Shown: piece by piece, positions 46,346 through 57,045 of the stretch
Numbering within the stretch: the first letter of the stretch is position 1
Layout of the letters: each line of letters opens with the position of its first letter
Assembly: GCA_033032175.1 (NCBI GenBank)
Contig: CM065322.1
Span: 15,004,001-15,068,000 of the forward strand
Origin: Saturnia japonica
Taxonomy: Eukaryota > Arthropoda > Insecta > Lepidoptera > Saturniidae
Length of the DNA stretch: 64,000 nucleotides
Direction: 5' to 3'
Notes under the pieces: model-generated
What the model saw: only the letters and a program-made list of their open reading frames with translations
The model's database searches: none
What the model was told of the DNA's origin: nothing
Made by a program: the position numbers and the translations under genes

Positions 46346-47478
46346 CAATTATGTAATTGGGGGGAACAATTAAAACCAATATTCTTCAGCATTCTCACCA
46401 ACTTCCCTATGCCACTGTAAACCAGACTGACGCAAACCATACAAAGATTTCTTTAACAAGCACTCACTATTATCTCACTCACTCAAGTTTTTACTCCAAC
46501 GTTTAGCTATTTGAAGTATTTTTTATCTGTTACTTTCTTTTGCTGTGAACCAATCTTTTGGTGTGTGAGTACTTTATCTAGAATATCACGTAGCTGTTCT
46601 GGTACTTCCATAAATACTTCCTCATCTAAAGAGCCATTAAGGTAAGCTGTCACGAAATCCATTTGATGAATATCTAATCCCAATTCAGCTGATACTGCAG
46701 CAATAAGTCTTATTGATGATGATCTCACGACAGGAGACGAGGTCTCATGAAAATCCTCCCCTGGCTGTTGGGAACATCCTTTCGCGACGAGCCGTATTTT
46801 CTTTCCTGTGGCTTTATTATTAAATACAAATCGGCTACCAATCACTTTTCGATTCATCGGTCGCGATACTATTTCCCACGTACCATTTTTTATTTGTGCC
46901 AAATATTCATCCTCTAAAGCACTTCTGCATGCATTTTTGTCATTGGTCTTTTTTATTTCATTCCATGTCATTGGTTCAATAGTCGCTATCCCTGCCATTA
47001 ACCGTTCATCTGACTCTTCACCATCTTATTCACTTCCACTATCATTTTTTACTGATTGTTTGTTTATATTCTTTACGAGGTCTACCGACTGAACCAGTAC
47101 GTACTATTCTTGGTCTTTCCGTTCATCTCTTTGGGGGTTGTATTAAACTTTCCCAAGAGACTGTTGCATTCTCTTTCTATTTAGTAATCTTACATTTCTG
47201 TCTGCATCAGGTTCAGGTTGACTTTCGAGCGATCTTCTTATTCTAGTTGTATCTCTTTTTGCTCTTAGATGTAGTTTTTGAACTCCTTCTATCAGTTCAT
47301 TATCTATATCAGATTCTTCTATCTCTTCATAATCTATTTTCTCTGTATTTTTGACATTAGGCATATTTAATTTTACTAAAATCTCTTCACCATCAATACT
47401 CTCTACTTCAGCCAGTATTTCTTTATATTCATGCCTAAATGCAGAATCATTTAAAATTTTTACATCTCGAGTCATCAC
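46346..47478 (-). pseudogene. copia reverse transcriptase (RVT_2) and linker, truncated
   Basis: Minus strand: an acidic linker (47,478-47,143), then RVT_2 at 46,998-46,507 with WEIVSRP, GSRFVFN, RLVAKGCSQ and HQMDFVTAYLNG (catalytic Asp). The frame stops, and LKKSLYGLRQSGLQWH follows near 46,460-46,410 in another frame. The element ends at about 46,345 before the YxDD motif. Ty1/copia assignment is firm. The 3' half of reverse transcriptase, RNase H and the 3' LTR are missing. Confidence 0.88.
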
Positions 47479-47484
47479 TATTTT

Positions 47485-48757
47485 TCAAGTTTCAGGATCG
47501 TGTATTCTATAAGCTTTAGACTGAATATCATAACCCAGAAAAATTCCTAACTTTGAACCTGAGTCAAATTTTCCTTTCTGTTTACCCTTATCTTTATAGT
47601 AAACTTTCGACCCAAACACTTTCACATAAAAATTACAGTAGGTTTCTTTCCCTTCCATAATGTAAATGGTATTTGACGGTTCAATGCTGTAGTCGGGCAC
47701 CGGTTTCTTATATAGTTAGCAGTATTAACTGCTTCCGCCGAAAGCGCAGGAGGACATCCTGCCTACCGCATCATACAGCGCGCCATCTCAACCAGCGTTC
47801 GGTTCTTTCTCTCCGAAATTCCAATTTGTTGCGGTGTGTGTGGCGCTATTAACCTTCTCCTGATTCCTTCTTTCTTTAGAAAATTATCAAATTCATTATT
47901 CACATATTCCCGGCCATTATCTGTCTGTAGATTTTTTTTTTTCTTTCCAGTCAATTTTTCTGCGTAGGCCTTGTAGGTTTTAAATATTCCTAGAACTTCC
48001 CTTTATTAGACATAAAATAAATTTCGCACCTTCTCGATTTATCGTCAATGAATGTAACGAAGTATTTTTTTCTACTAAATGACTGGTGTCTCGTAGGACC
48101 GCATACGTCCGTATGCACTATCTCTACTAACTAGTTTGTACGATCTTCTCTGCCCTTAAGGAATGGCACGCAAGTGAGTTTTTGGCTTACACAGACCTCA
48201 CATTCCGATAATTGTTCACTGTCTTTAAATGTCAAGCCATGCACTAGGCTATTCTTTGCCATTGCTTTCAAGTCTCGCTCGTTAAGATGTCCGAGACGTT
48301 CATGCCACATATTTATAGACTTTTTTACAAATTCAACATTATTTGCACTATCCTGACACAACCGACCATGATGTAAGTTACCTAGTCGATCTGCACGCAT
48401 GTGAATCTTATCATTTTCATCGATCACAATTGTATCTTTCTTTCTGAAACGAACTTCGAACCCGTGATCTGTCATTTTCGTCACTGACAATAAGTTTGTT
48501 CGTAGGTCCGACACGTAGAGCACTTTCTGAATATCTGTCTGGCACTCTTCGCTACTGTCTATTGAAATGTTGACCTTTCCTGTTCCGGTAATTTGTGTCC
48601 TCTCATTATTAGCCAAATTCAGCTCTAAGTCCAGCCGCGTGAAACCCTTGATTATCTGCTTATCATTGCACATATGACCCGTGCATCCGCTGTCAAAACA
48701 CCAAATAGGATTTCTCTGTTCACCTAGCATCACCTCTTCGGTGGTACTCATTAACAT
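47485..48757 (-). pseudogene. copia protease and integrase
   Basis: 48,757-48,131 encodes the aspartic protease (CFDSGCTGHM, a DSG triad) and the GAG-pre-integrase zinc region (WHERLGHLN...CEVCVSQK). After a stop near 48,131 the integrase continues with HTDVCGP (first Asp) near 48,110. TDNGREY (second Asp) and GISERKNRTL (Glu) lie in the open frame 47,954-47,763. 47,700-47,485 carries the C-terminal integrase block (KVFGSKVY, FLGYD). At least three stops or frameshifts occur. Confidence 0.88.
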
Positions 48758-48769
48758 CGTCGTCTTCTG

Positions 48770-49558
48770 CTAATTATCACCACTCCGTTCTAATTGTTGT
48801 GCGCTCTGTTTATTTTTATTGATATGTTTGACTTTACAGTCTTTCGCCATATGACCACGACGATCACAACGATAGCACTCAAAATTGCTTTTATGGCCAC
48901 AATTATCATTGGAGTTCTTCCTCTGATTGGCATATTTTGTGCTACTACGTCTGATGAACATAGCTCCTTGATCAACTACTTTCGATTTTCTGCCTTCATA
49001 ATCTTCGATGATCTTTACTTTCAATCAGTTGATGATGATGTTGTTGTGAGTAATTCATGACGTGATTCCATTTCCGTGCGAAACATAGTGAACCAATCTG
49101 GCAAGCTGTAAAGTAGCAATATAGCTAGTAGTTCATCTATCACTACCAATCCAATTTCTTTAAGCTTCTTGATTGTATCAAAAAAAATCCGCGAATTGCT
49201 TACGCAGGTCATCTTCTTCCTGCATGCGAGTCAACAAAAGTTTCTTTAATAATGAAGCTTTCGTGGCAGGCCCGCTCGACTCGTACATAGATGTCAATTT
49301 ATCCCATATAGCCTTAGAAGTCCCCAGACCATCTAATGCAATTAACTCGCTCGGATTGACGGCCAACAATATGTGTGATTCGGCTTTTCCGTCCATTATA
49401 ATCCATTCGGCATACTTCGGATCTTGAAGCGACGGCCGTGGTAACATTCCCAATACATATTCCCACAAGTCAATTTTCTTCAATATAGCTCGCACTTGTA
49501 TCTTCCACGTATCATAATTATCGCCAGTAAGTTGATCAATCTTAATAGAAGCTGCCAT
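48770..49558 (-). pseudogene. copia gag
   Basis: The start ATG at 49,558 opens MAASIKIDQLTGDNYDTWKI, the UBN2/copia Gag N-terminus. The frame breaks near 49,180, continues as LKEIGLVVIDELLAILLL (49,160-49,021), and ends in a zinc knuckle frame (49,024-48,770) with CYRCDRRGHMAKDC. One frameshift inside an A run near 49,185 separates the halves. Gag would package element RNA. Confidence 0.88.
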
Positions 49559-50086
49559 ATCGAAGTTTTTTCAACTCCAATAGCTCGAAAACAATGAATA
49601 AATATCTATTTTTCTCCTCCGGGATGAAAAGTTCACTTTTAGTCCCTGTCACGCGGGACAAAAGTACCCGATTCTCTCCCGGTGAGATGGCAAATGTGCG
49701 CATGCGCGTACTTTACTTTATCTCCCGGTAACCTAGCAACTGCGTGTTTATATATAAAGAGTACGTATATAAACTCTTCACCCCGGTTAAGAAAAAAATT
49801 GTAAACGCACCTAGGGAGAAAAGTAGGACATTCACGCCCGCGCGTATGATTGTCGCCCGAGCCGACCCGAGCCTCGGTGTGTAATATACTATTATACGCT
49901 GCACCAAGATAACGATTCTACGAATTAAACAAGTCCGAACGTAGCTGCGAGTCCGCGTACCATCGAATCAATGATATCGTGCATCGAAAGACACTGCGCA
50001 TTACAATGTTGTTTACGCACAGTTTTAATTCACTTCTAACACTTTAAATCCAGTCAAATATGCACAATAACTTTTTTTTATTTAAA
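49559..50086 (-). other. copia 5' leader
   Basis: About 530 bp between primer-binding site and gag start. It holds an imperfect hairpin-like CCCGGGA/TCTCCCGGTGAG region at 49,620-49,740 that could be a packaging signal. No coding region is seen. Confidence 0.5.
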
Positions 50087-50103
50087 CACCTGGGCCTATA
50101 ACC
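50087..50103 (-). promoter_or_regulatory. copia primer-binding site (initiator-Met half-tRNA type)
   Basis: The minus strand reads GGTTATAGGCCCAGGTG. Drosophila copia has GGTTATGGGCCCAG at this site, where an internal fragment of initiator tRNA-Met primes reverse transcription. The position between gag leader and LTR fits. Confidence 0.75.
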
Positions 50104-50474
50104 TGCTGGGGCTTCAATAAGTAGTCGGTATATTTCATACAATCATAGTTTATTAATATTAGTATCAGAGTTCAATAAATACACGCGCAGACGACGCCGG
50201 TATAGGCTCGCGACTGACAAACATCAATAAATGGTACATATAACTAACTAGGTACATAGCTCACGATTCGTCTGACTATAATTACTAACATAAAGCATTT
50301 CTTATGTTTAAATTAACAAGTTCGCAATTCACCATCCATTGCAAGACCAACGTTACGCGCTGTTTCTACTTTTTCAATTATTTTACCATTAAGCATGATG
50401 CATTGTATGACATGACATGACGAATTGTATAAATTATGTATTGAATGTTTTAATATTTATTCTTCATGTTTTTC
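50104..50474 (-). mobile_element. copia 5' LTR, boundaries uncertain
   Basis: Sequence upstream of the primer-binding site; on the minus strand it ends GAAGCCCCAGCA. The outer end cannot be set because no second LTR is present. The distal part may be unrelated flank. Confidence 0.4.
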
Positions 50475-51169
50475 AGTAGACTCCTCACGAGTACCCAAGG
50501 AATAGTAGACGTTTTTGTCTCCATTGGTCTGTAGAAAATGCGCCATTCCTGAGCCAGTATGCCAAAGGCATTTTCATTGACACGTCTTTTTCTACACAGT
50601 CTATAGTTGTAATTAGTCAATCTGGCATCAGATTTTGATTGCCTATAAGGAAATGGCTACTTCATGTTTGAACGGAGTCCAAATGCTTCGTCTCCAATTA
50701 ACACACAGTGAACAGGATCTTGGAAACTTGGGAGTGGTCTTTGCTATGGCGTATTTATTGTTCCACTTTGTAGACGGCGTCTTATAGCAGATTCTTCAAA
50801 AAATCGTCCATAACTATTTTTTTTGTATGCTCCAACATCAATAGCTATAAATTTATATTCTAGATCGACAACGGCTAACAAAACGTCGGAAAACTTTTTT
50901 AAATAATAAAAAAGTCAGATTCACTATTGGCAGGGAACTTAATAATGGCATGTGTGCCGTGAATAAGCACCCAGGCAATTTGGGAAAGCCCAAAATCGAT
51001 TGTACCCTTCTACAGAGACCTCCCAAGTTTGAGTTGCTGGTTCAGGCATATATACAGGTTGTAGTCTTTTCCATATCGCTTCACATACTTCCTTTATAAT
51101 AGTGTCAACAGTCGAAAACCCTATTCTAAAACTATGTCCAATTGTTTTAAAAGAATTATCTGTAGCCAA
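50475..51169 (-). pseudogene. PIF/Harbinger (HARBI1-like) transposase fragment
   Basis: 51,169-50,939 reads SFKTIGHSFRIGFSTV, then AIWKRLQPVYMPEP and a degraded FPNCLGA block where the first catalytic Asp should follow. After several frameshifts the C-terminus at about 50,680-50,475 reads CRKRRVNENAFGILAQEWRI (Glu motif) and a final stop. It differs in sequence from the other three Harbinger copies, being closer to the insect HARBI1-like DDE_Tnp_4 type with NAFGIL. Confidence 0.82.
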
Positions 51170-51566
51170 ATACCCGTAAACAATTAATTAATTATATTAT
51201 TATTAAGGATAAAACTATAGACGAAAAGTATATAAACATTTTAGAGAATACTTTTCTATAATTTTCCCATAAGATAAAGCATCTCTGTTTTCAAATATCT
51301 CTCTCATTAGGCCAGATAAAAATTGCTATCAATGTCATTATATTATTTTTATTTACATGTGATACTGTGAAAACAAATTTGGTAAAGTTTAAAAGATTGT
51401 TAAACAAAGCATTTGCGATCAGAAAAAAGTCACACAGGACAAAGAGCGAAACAATTAAATAAATACAGGTGTGGCCATGGGCACAACAGATGTCAATATT
51501 CAAGCCTTTTCTTCAATATACTCCTACACAATCTAATATTAATTTTTATGATTTGCAATATAAACA
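51170..51566. other. unassigned AT-rich spacer
   Basis: About 400 bp between the Harbinger fragment and the end of an envelope remnant. Nothing recognisable is present. Confidence 0.4.
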
Positions 51567-52450
51567 CTAACTTATTATTAAAATAGTAACATGCACATTG
51601 GAAATACTTAATATTAAATGAATATTTTCTAAACTTAAAGAGATTGGAATCCCAGTGACCCTAGGTAGGTGTCTCTCGTTATCTACAAGTTCTTGGTATA
51701 GCTGTGCCGGTGTAAGTATGTTCGGATGTAGGATGTTTTGACTACTTATCAACACGGCGTTTATCAAGTCTTCCATTTGGAATGACAATGTTAGTATCGA
51801 GCTATCGAGGTTAGTAAGTATGGAGTGGACTTGTGTTTCAATTATAAAATTATTGGTGATTTTAGTAAGGTTGTTTATTTGATATAAAAATGAGTTTAGT
51901 ACTTCATTTAGGGTTTCCTGATTAGCCTGTAATTTTATCCATGGACTGTTTATAAGACTCAAAAGTTGATGTGGTTATTAATATATTTTCTTTCATTATT
52001 TCAGCGAGTTTTTTCTCGTTGTTTTGAATTGTTTCTATATAAGAATCATATTTTGCTGCATAATCTTTATCGGGAGTGCCGAAAACATGTTTGAATACGG
52101 TACCTATTCCGCTAAACCATGATCGTTTATAGCGGTTTGAAACTAAATGAGATATGGATTCGTATTCACGTACAACATCTTCGTATTGTACGATTAACGG
52201 TGAGAGTATTTCTAGACATCGAGTGTTATTAGATTGTTGACATGCAAATCTGGTTCTTCTCAGAAGTTCATTTAGATTATTTAGATGAGGGTTTACAAAG
52301 GAAATGTCAATATAGTTAACAATATTTAGCTCTCCTTTAACTATTTTAAGTTTACCTAGTGTGTCAAAATATATTCCGGAACTAGAAGGATATGGCTCGA
52401 TGAAGTCTGGTTGCGCATTGATCGAGACACTAAAATAAAAGTAAATACGA
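51567..52450 (-). pseudogene. second gypsy envelope (F-like), C-terminally truncated
   Basis: Old endogenous envelope remnant, distinct from the one at 44.1-45.8 kb. The minus strand opens with a hydrophobic stretch near 52,450, then an ectodomain to a basic RYKR site (about 52,123-52,134). A Gly/Phe-rich hydrophobic segment follows. A frameshift near 51,960 leads into the open frame 51,962-51,567. The Cys-rich distal ectodomain and transmembrane anchor are missing, so no membrane-anchored product is possible. It follows gypsy integrase sequence on the same strand. Confidence 0.75.
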
Positions 52451-52499
52451 CTGATATTTTGACTTATATCATTTATTTAATTAACTATGAGACTACGAC

Positions 52500-53115
52500 A
52501 TAACTGCGGGTTTGATTTCATCAAAGTGATGTGTTATGTGACGTCTGTTTATTAAGAGTGTGACTGTGTGGATACTGTGGGCTTTTATGATCTTGTATGG
52601 TCCTTTCCACAATGGAGATGGCTTTTCTGGGTCTTAAATGGTTTTTCAGGTTTACAAAATCTCCAGCTTTATACTTTGGAGGTGTTTTTGTGCGTGAATC
52701 ATAATATGTTTTGAGGACTCTTTTGATAATAGAATGTTTTCTAATGCTTTGCTCCTAGTATATTTAAATTTGTGTAGTATTTTTTTATCTAACCCGAATA
52801 AGTTGTACAAGGGCTGTTTTCATATACGGAATTTGGAATGAAGGGTTTATGTCCGAAGACAAGCTCATACGGAGTGAATTTTGTTTTAGTGTGAACTGTG
52901 GTATTATATGTTAAAATAGCTGTGTAAACGTAAGTGGGCCAATTATCCTGATTGTCGTTTGTAAATGATTTTAAATATTGTTTAAGGGTCGAATGGCTTC
53001 TTTCTAGAGCCCTTGAGTTTGGTAATGGTACGGTGATGCCCATAGCTGTTTTATTTTAAGAAATTGGCATGTTGTTTTGAATACGTCTGAAGTGAAATTA
53101 GTGCCCTGATCTGTA
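52500..53115 (-). pseudogene. gypsy-type integrase, central and C-terminal part
   Basis: The second catalytic Asp region (ILTDQGTNF) is at about 53,115-53,085. A frameshift follows, then 53,043-52,789 with NSRALERSHSTLKQYLKSF (E of LERSH as the third residue) and FTPYELVFGHKP. Another frameshift leads to a C-terminal SH3-like domain near 52,620-52,500 (PSPLWKGPYKI). Interrupted upstream by a LINE fragment at 53,116. It forms one element with the envelope remnant downstream. Confidence 0.82.
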
Positions 53116-54610
53116 AGGATTTTTTTTAAAGGTGGTTACAACCCCCGCCCTATAGTCTCTAACACATATCAGAGAAATATGGTGCTATACATAATTTATT
53201 CCAATTTTATTTTCCCCACACACTTTCCTCCGACTTTATTAGCTTTTCCCTACACCTATGCTTACCCCTTATTCATTTATTTATTAAAAATCTTAACACT
53301 AATACAGTCGTTCAATAGAAAATAAATGTTACAATATAAATGATAACTGAATCTAAATTTGTAAAAGGTAAAAGTGTAAACGGTAAAATGGTATAACGTA
53401 AAAATAATGAAATAATAATAATATTAATAATAATAATAAAATTCCATTAACAAAAAGATTTCATAATTTCTATATACAATTCATTTAAAGAACAAATTAT
53501 TACAATTGTATAATATCAACACGACATACACACGAATTTTTTTTTACGTCACATCAAAAGATAAATCGCAGCAAACAAATAACCTATGTTTAATAAAAGA
53601 GATTTTTGGCTGTGCAAGAGATACTTCCATTTCTATTTATTTCTCTTGTTTGCAACCCTTACTATGTTTTCTATATATTCCATAAAATGGCCACTTGTTT
53701 CTTCCTCAACCATCAAGGTATGCAGCGAATCCGTCTCAATCCTGCAACCGAGCCTGGACTGAAGGTCAAACCTGGACGAGCCGAATCGTGGACAATCTAT
53801 AGTAAGGTGGAAGATTGTCTCGGCCGTATCCTGGAAGCATTCACACGCGGGACTGTCCTTTATCTTAAAGCGGTACAGGTACGCCGCGAATCCCCCATGG
53901 CCTGTGAATGTCTGGACATGGGCGGGTAACTAATCGGCCTTTCTCAACACCCGGTGGGCATCTGCCACCTTCGGGAAGAAGGCCCGCGTCACCCCACCCG
54001 TGTCAGAGGACTCGTAACGCGCCTAAGGACAGTCTCCTCTCGTATGATTTTCTTTGCATATGACACCGGATACTGATCATAGTCAGCTGCGGTTTTCTTG
54101 TGGGCGGCCCGCTTCGCCAACACATTAGCTCGTTCGTTGCCGACCGTGCCGACGTGAGCACGCACCCAGTACAAGTGCACCACACGCCCCTTCGCTCTGA
54201 TAGTGCGAATCGCCGCCTGCATCGCGAGAGCCAGACGGTGGGGCGGAACTGGGTTAGCCAGCATCTCCAGCGACGATTTAGAGTCACTGTAAATACTGAC
54301 CTCCCTGTCACCAGTCTTATAGACCATCTGTACCGCCCTGTGCAACGCATACAGTTCGGTTTGGAATACAGAGCAGAAGAACTCTAGGCGAAACGTGGAG
54401 AACCTGGTCTCACGTCCTCCCTTGAACCAAGTCACAGCGGCTCCCACTCCACCGTCGATCTTACTGCCGTCGGTGAAGATGCCGGAGCCGCCGGACTCAG
54501 TGAGAACTTCCAGGCTCTCAGAGTACGCTTCACCAACACAATGCACTGGATGCGGATAGTCAGCGAAGCTTACCAGCCGCCCCAACACGGTCAACCATAA
54601 TCTCGTCCAG
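53116..54610 (-). mobile_element. LINE 3' fragment, second copy of the RNase H family
   Basis: An A-rich tail appears as T8 near 53,120. The 3' UTR has TCCGACTTTATTAGC and CTTACCCCTTATTCATTTA blocks like those at 29,260-29,340, and an AAT microsatellite near 53,405-53,440. The coding end lies at 53,642-54,594. No target duplication was found, and the gypsy integrase does not resume beyond about 54,610, so the site has been rearranged. Confidence 0.8.
53642..54594 (-). pseudogene. LINE RNase H and zinc tail, frameshifted
   Basis: Here all RNase H acidic residues are present: IFTDGSKIDGG (first Asp), VFQTELYALHRAV (Glu) and IYSDSKSSLEML (Asp), in the open frame 54,594-53,989. Compared with the copy at 29,837-30,589, 7 bp (GCCACTT) are missing at about 54,024, which shifts the frame. 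The C-terminal zinc motif (CECFQDTAETIFHLTIDCPRF) then reads in another frame to about 53,642. A further stop occurs near 53,930. Confidence 0.85.
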
Positions 54611-55160
54611 TTACAATCCTCTCTTTACACGATATAGCCTATGCACCTTGTTGGCGATAGAACTGTTATTTTTGTGTCTTGTGTTAAGTTATTATGTTAT
54701 ATTATTGTGTTTATGTGTTATATACTAAATGTTATGATAAAATAGATTGTGATATGGATGATATTATAGAGAAATGTTAGCGACTACACTATATTATAAG
54801 TTGCATGTTATGTATTAAGTTGTATATAAATGCTTATGTATTGTGTGGTACATATATGAAAATAGAACTTTTTAGAAATGTTGTAGGTGCTTTGACAAGA
54901 TGATATAAATGAGCTTAACTTTTCCCTAGAACCGTCGAAAGGTTTTATGAATTATAAAATAACATTAAGTTCTATTTTTTCCTCCTCTTCCACAAGACTT
55001 GGTACACTGGGAGTCTCCTCCTTAGGTTCAGTTTTTCCCGTCATTATGAAAATTCAGAGATGTATTGAAATAAAAATACAATAAGCCGTATCTATTCTAA
55101 GTTAACAGTGCAGGTGTGATAAGTCGAACGGGCTTATCGGCTTGTCATCCGGATGAGCAA
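54611..55160. other. AT-rich spacer, possible gypsy leader
   Basis: 550 bp without a recognised gene. On the minus strand an ATG at about 55,044 opens 31 codons (MTGKTEPKEETPSVPSLVEE) that could be a truncated gag start, but this is speculative. Confidence 0.3.
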
Positions 55161-55162
55161 TA

Positions 55163-55745
55163 AAGGGTGTCCGGTGGCAAAATTAGGACTTAAAGTCTAT
55201 ATCACAAAAAAACTACAGGGCATATAGATTTCTAGTTTTAATAATTAAAAAGTAAACAAATGCGGGGTTTTTTTTTTTTAATTATGTCGTTTAAATGTTA
55301 ATTTCTTGCCACTCTCTGGAGAAGTGCCGTCGAGATGCCATTGACTTCGCTAACGATATTTTCTTTCAATGCAAAGATTTTCGCCGGGCTTGTTTCATAG
55401 ACTTTACTTTTTAGATATCCCCACAGAAAAAGGTCCATGGGGGTAAGATCCGGGGACCTGGGTGGCCAGGGGATGTCACCGAAACGGCTTATCAGTTTGT
55501 TAGGGAAGAAATCACGAAGCAGCGCCATGTTCTTCCTAGCAGTGTGTAGCGTAGCGCCATCTTGCTGAAACCATGTCTGTGAAGTGAAGGCAGGATGTTC
55601 TCTCAATGTTGGAAATAAGTAATCGTTAAGCATCCGCTGATAAGCAACACCTACTACAGAAATTGCTTGCCCTTGAAGATTTTCAAAAATTAGGGTCCAA
55701 TTATAGTGGTGTAAGATATGTATTAATTGTAAGTCAGTCGTAATA
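55163..55745 (-). pseudogene. mariner-type D41D transposase fragment (C)
   Basis: The left terminus AAGGGTGTCCGGTGG at 55,163, next to TA, matches the first ten bases of element B at 38,161. The coding part (about 55,720-55,298) has QQDGATLHTA (second Asp) and SPDLTPMDLFLW (third), again with 41 residues between. Codons upstream of WTLIFENLQGQ are unrelated, so the element is truncated near 55,720 and lacks the first Asp and right end. Sequence differs clearly from A and B. Confidence 0.85.
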
Positions 55746-55968
55746 AACCACTTGTCAAACGTAGACGTCTCACTACTCATTAATCGCCTCCCGCAACCCG
55801 CACACTGCATGGCGACCATGCCAGCGCAAGCGCCGCTCCGGGGTTGGGTTTCGCGCTGCGAGTGGACTCAGCAGATTCCGGTGTGCTTTTGTGCTCACAA
55901 GTTAGACTTTTAATATATAAAAGTTATAAAGACTTTGAAACAATGAAGTTTATGACCACCATAAAAAT

Positions 55969-56279
55969 TACGTGAAACTTTTGAACGATGGGTGGATCTC
56001 ATTCCAAGGAGGATTAGGACAAGGAGGTGATTATTGCACAAAATGCTCCGGAAGAAAGTGTTACTATACTTCAACAGAATCCCACATGGAAATAAACAAT
56101 ATTTTACTAGCGTCGATCATGGCTATTGTCGTCCTTGGAATCATCATTGCATTACTGAAACTCATGAAGAAAAAGCAGAAAAATGGATAGAAAAACGGGT
56201 GCAGTCCGAATTTATTCGAAGGATGCGTTTGCGATTGTCGGGAAGGCGAGAACGAGAGGAAGAAAATGAAAATGTGTAA
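55969..56279 (+). CDS. unrecognised membrane-protein C-terminus
   Basis: The frame ending at 56,190 can be read back to about 55,940. It has LLNDGWISFQGGLGQGGDYC, then CTKCSGRKCYYT, then a hydrophobic segment (NILLASIMAIVVLGIIIALL) and a basic KLMKKKQK tail. An overlapping frame (56,034-56,279) continues as a charged tail rich in R and E, so the original tail may have been longer with a frameshift near 56,180. This looks like the end of a type I membrane glycoprotein, possibly from a retroelement envelope, but no family is recognised. It lies upstream of the BEL insertion, in the same orientation as the gypsy gag at 62.4 kb. Confidence 0.4.
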
Positions 56280-56373
56280 AATTACGCACTACAAGTAATT
56301 TTGCGTAATAATGAAGTGATTAGTGAACATCCCTGTGTTGCGTCATCCGTTATTAAACTATAGAAGTTTTTTG

Positions 56374-56378
56374 GACAT
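56374..56378. repeat. GACAT target-site duplication, left
   Basis: GACAT immediately before the left LTR matches GACAT at 62,346-62,350, immediately after the right LTR. Five bp is the usual BEL/Pao duplication. Confidence 0.9.
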
Positions 56379-56652
56379 TGGTGTAGCTAGAATAGCGTGT
56401 GTAATAAACCTAGACGATAGCTCTTCTTCAAAAACTAAATTACATGTCACTCGCGGCGAAGGCCTTCCAAGCTATATATTTAACGGCGGTTATACAAAGT
56501 TCACTATATCACTCTTTAAAGCGTGCGGCGTTGTCCGCGTGGCGATGCGCTTGCGTTCCGAGACGGACTGTTTTTGAGCGGGTGGTAGGTGGTTATGAGG
56601 TGGTAGGTTTAGCGGGAAATATTTAATGCCTTATAATTAACACGCGCCAACA
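56379..56652 (-). repeat. BEL 3' LTR
   Basis: 274 bp; on the minus strand it begins TGTTGGCGCG. Compared with the 5' LTR it lacks about 65-70 bp between GTAGCTAGAA and TAGCGTGTGT and a GAGTAGGGGAGG-like stretch. The remaining positions are nearly identical. Confidence 0.9.
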
Positions 56653-56873
56653 TCCTCCCCCGCGTTGAGAAAATTTAATTTTCTCAAAAAAAAAAAGAAA
56701 CATTAATCTAAATGAGTTAATGCTAAATATAGATAATTAAACAAGTCTATAAAAACACTAAAGTGCCAAGCGTTAGTCTAAAATAAATGCGTAAATGAGA
56801 GAATAGTGCGTATTATTAAAGTGCGGATTAAATATTATAAAATTGCGGTATAATTATTGCGAAGGTAATGGAC

Positions 56874-57045
56874 TTATTTAACTACAGGGCGTTTTAGATG
56901 ACCATTGGCGGTCTTTACCAAAGCGACTCTAATAACTCCGTCTGAACCAGGGAAAACTTCAACTATAACTCCCATCGGCCATCGTAATGGTGGAATGTCG
57001 TTCTCATGAATGATTACTACGGTCCCCACTTGAATAGAGTTAGAT
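56874..57045 (-). pseudogene. BEL integrase DUF5641 C-terminus
   Basis: The minus strand reads IQVGTVVIIHENDIPPLRWP, VIVEVFPGSDGVIRV and LKRPVVK-stop, the closing DUF5641 block. It is separated from the rest of the integrase (ends 58,262) by the nested gag insertion. Confidence 0.85.

Noticed and set aside
47143..47478. Acidic 111-codon frame as an independent gene
   Set aside because: It lies between copia integrase and reverse transcriptase on the same strand and is the usual variable copia linker.
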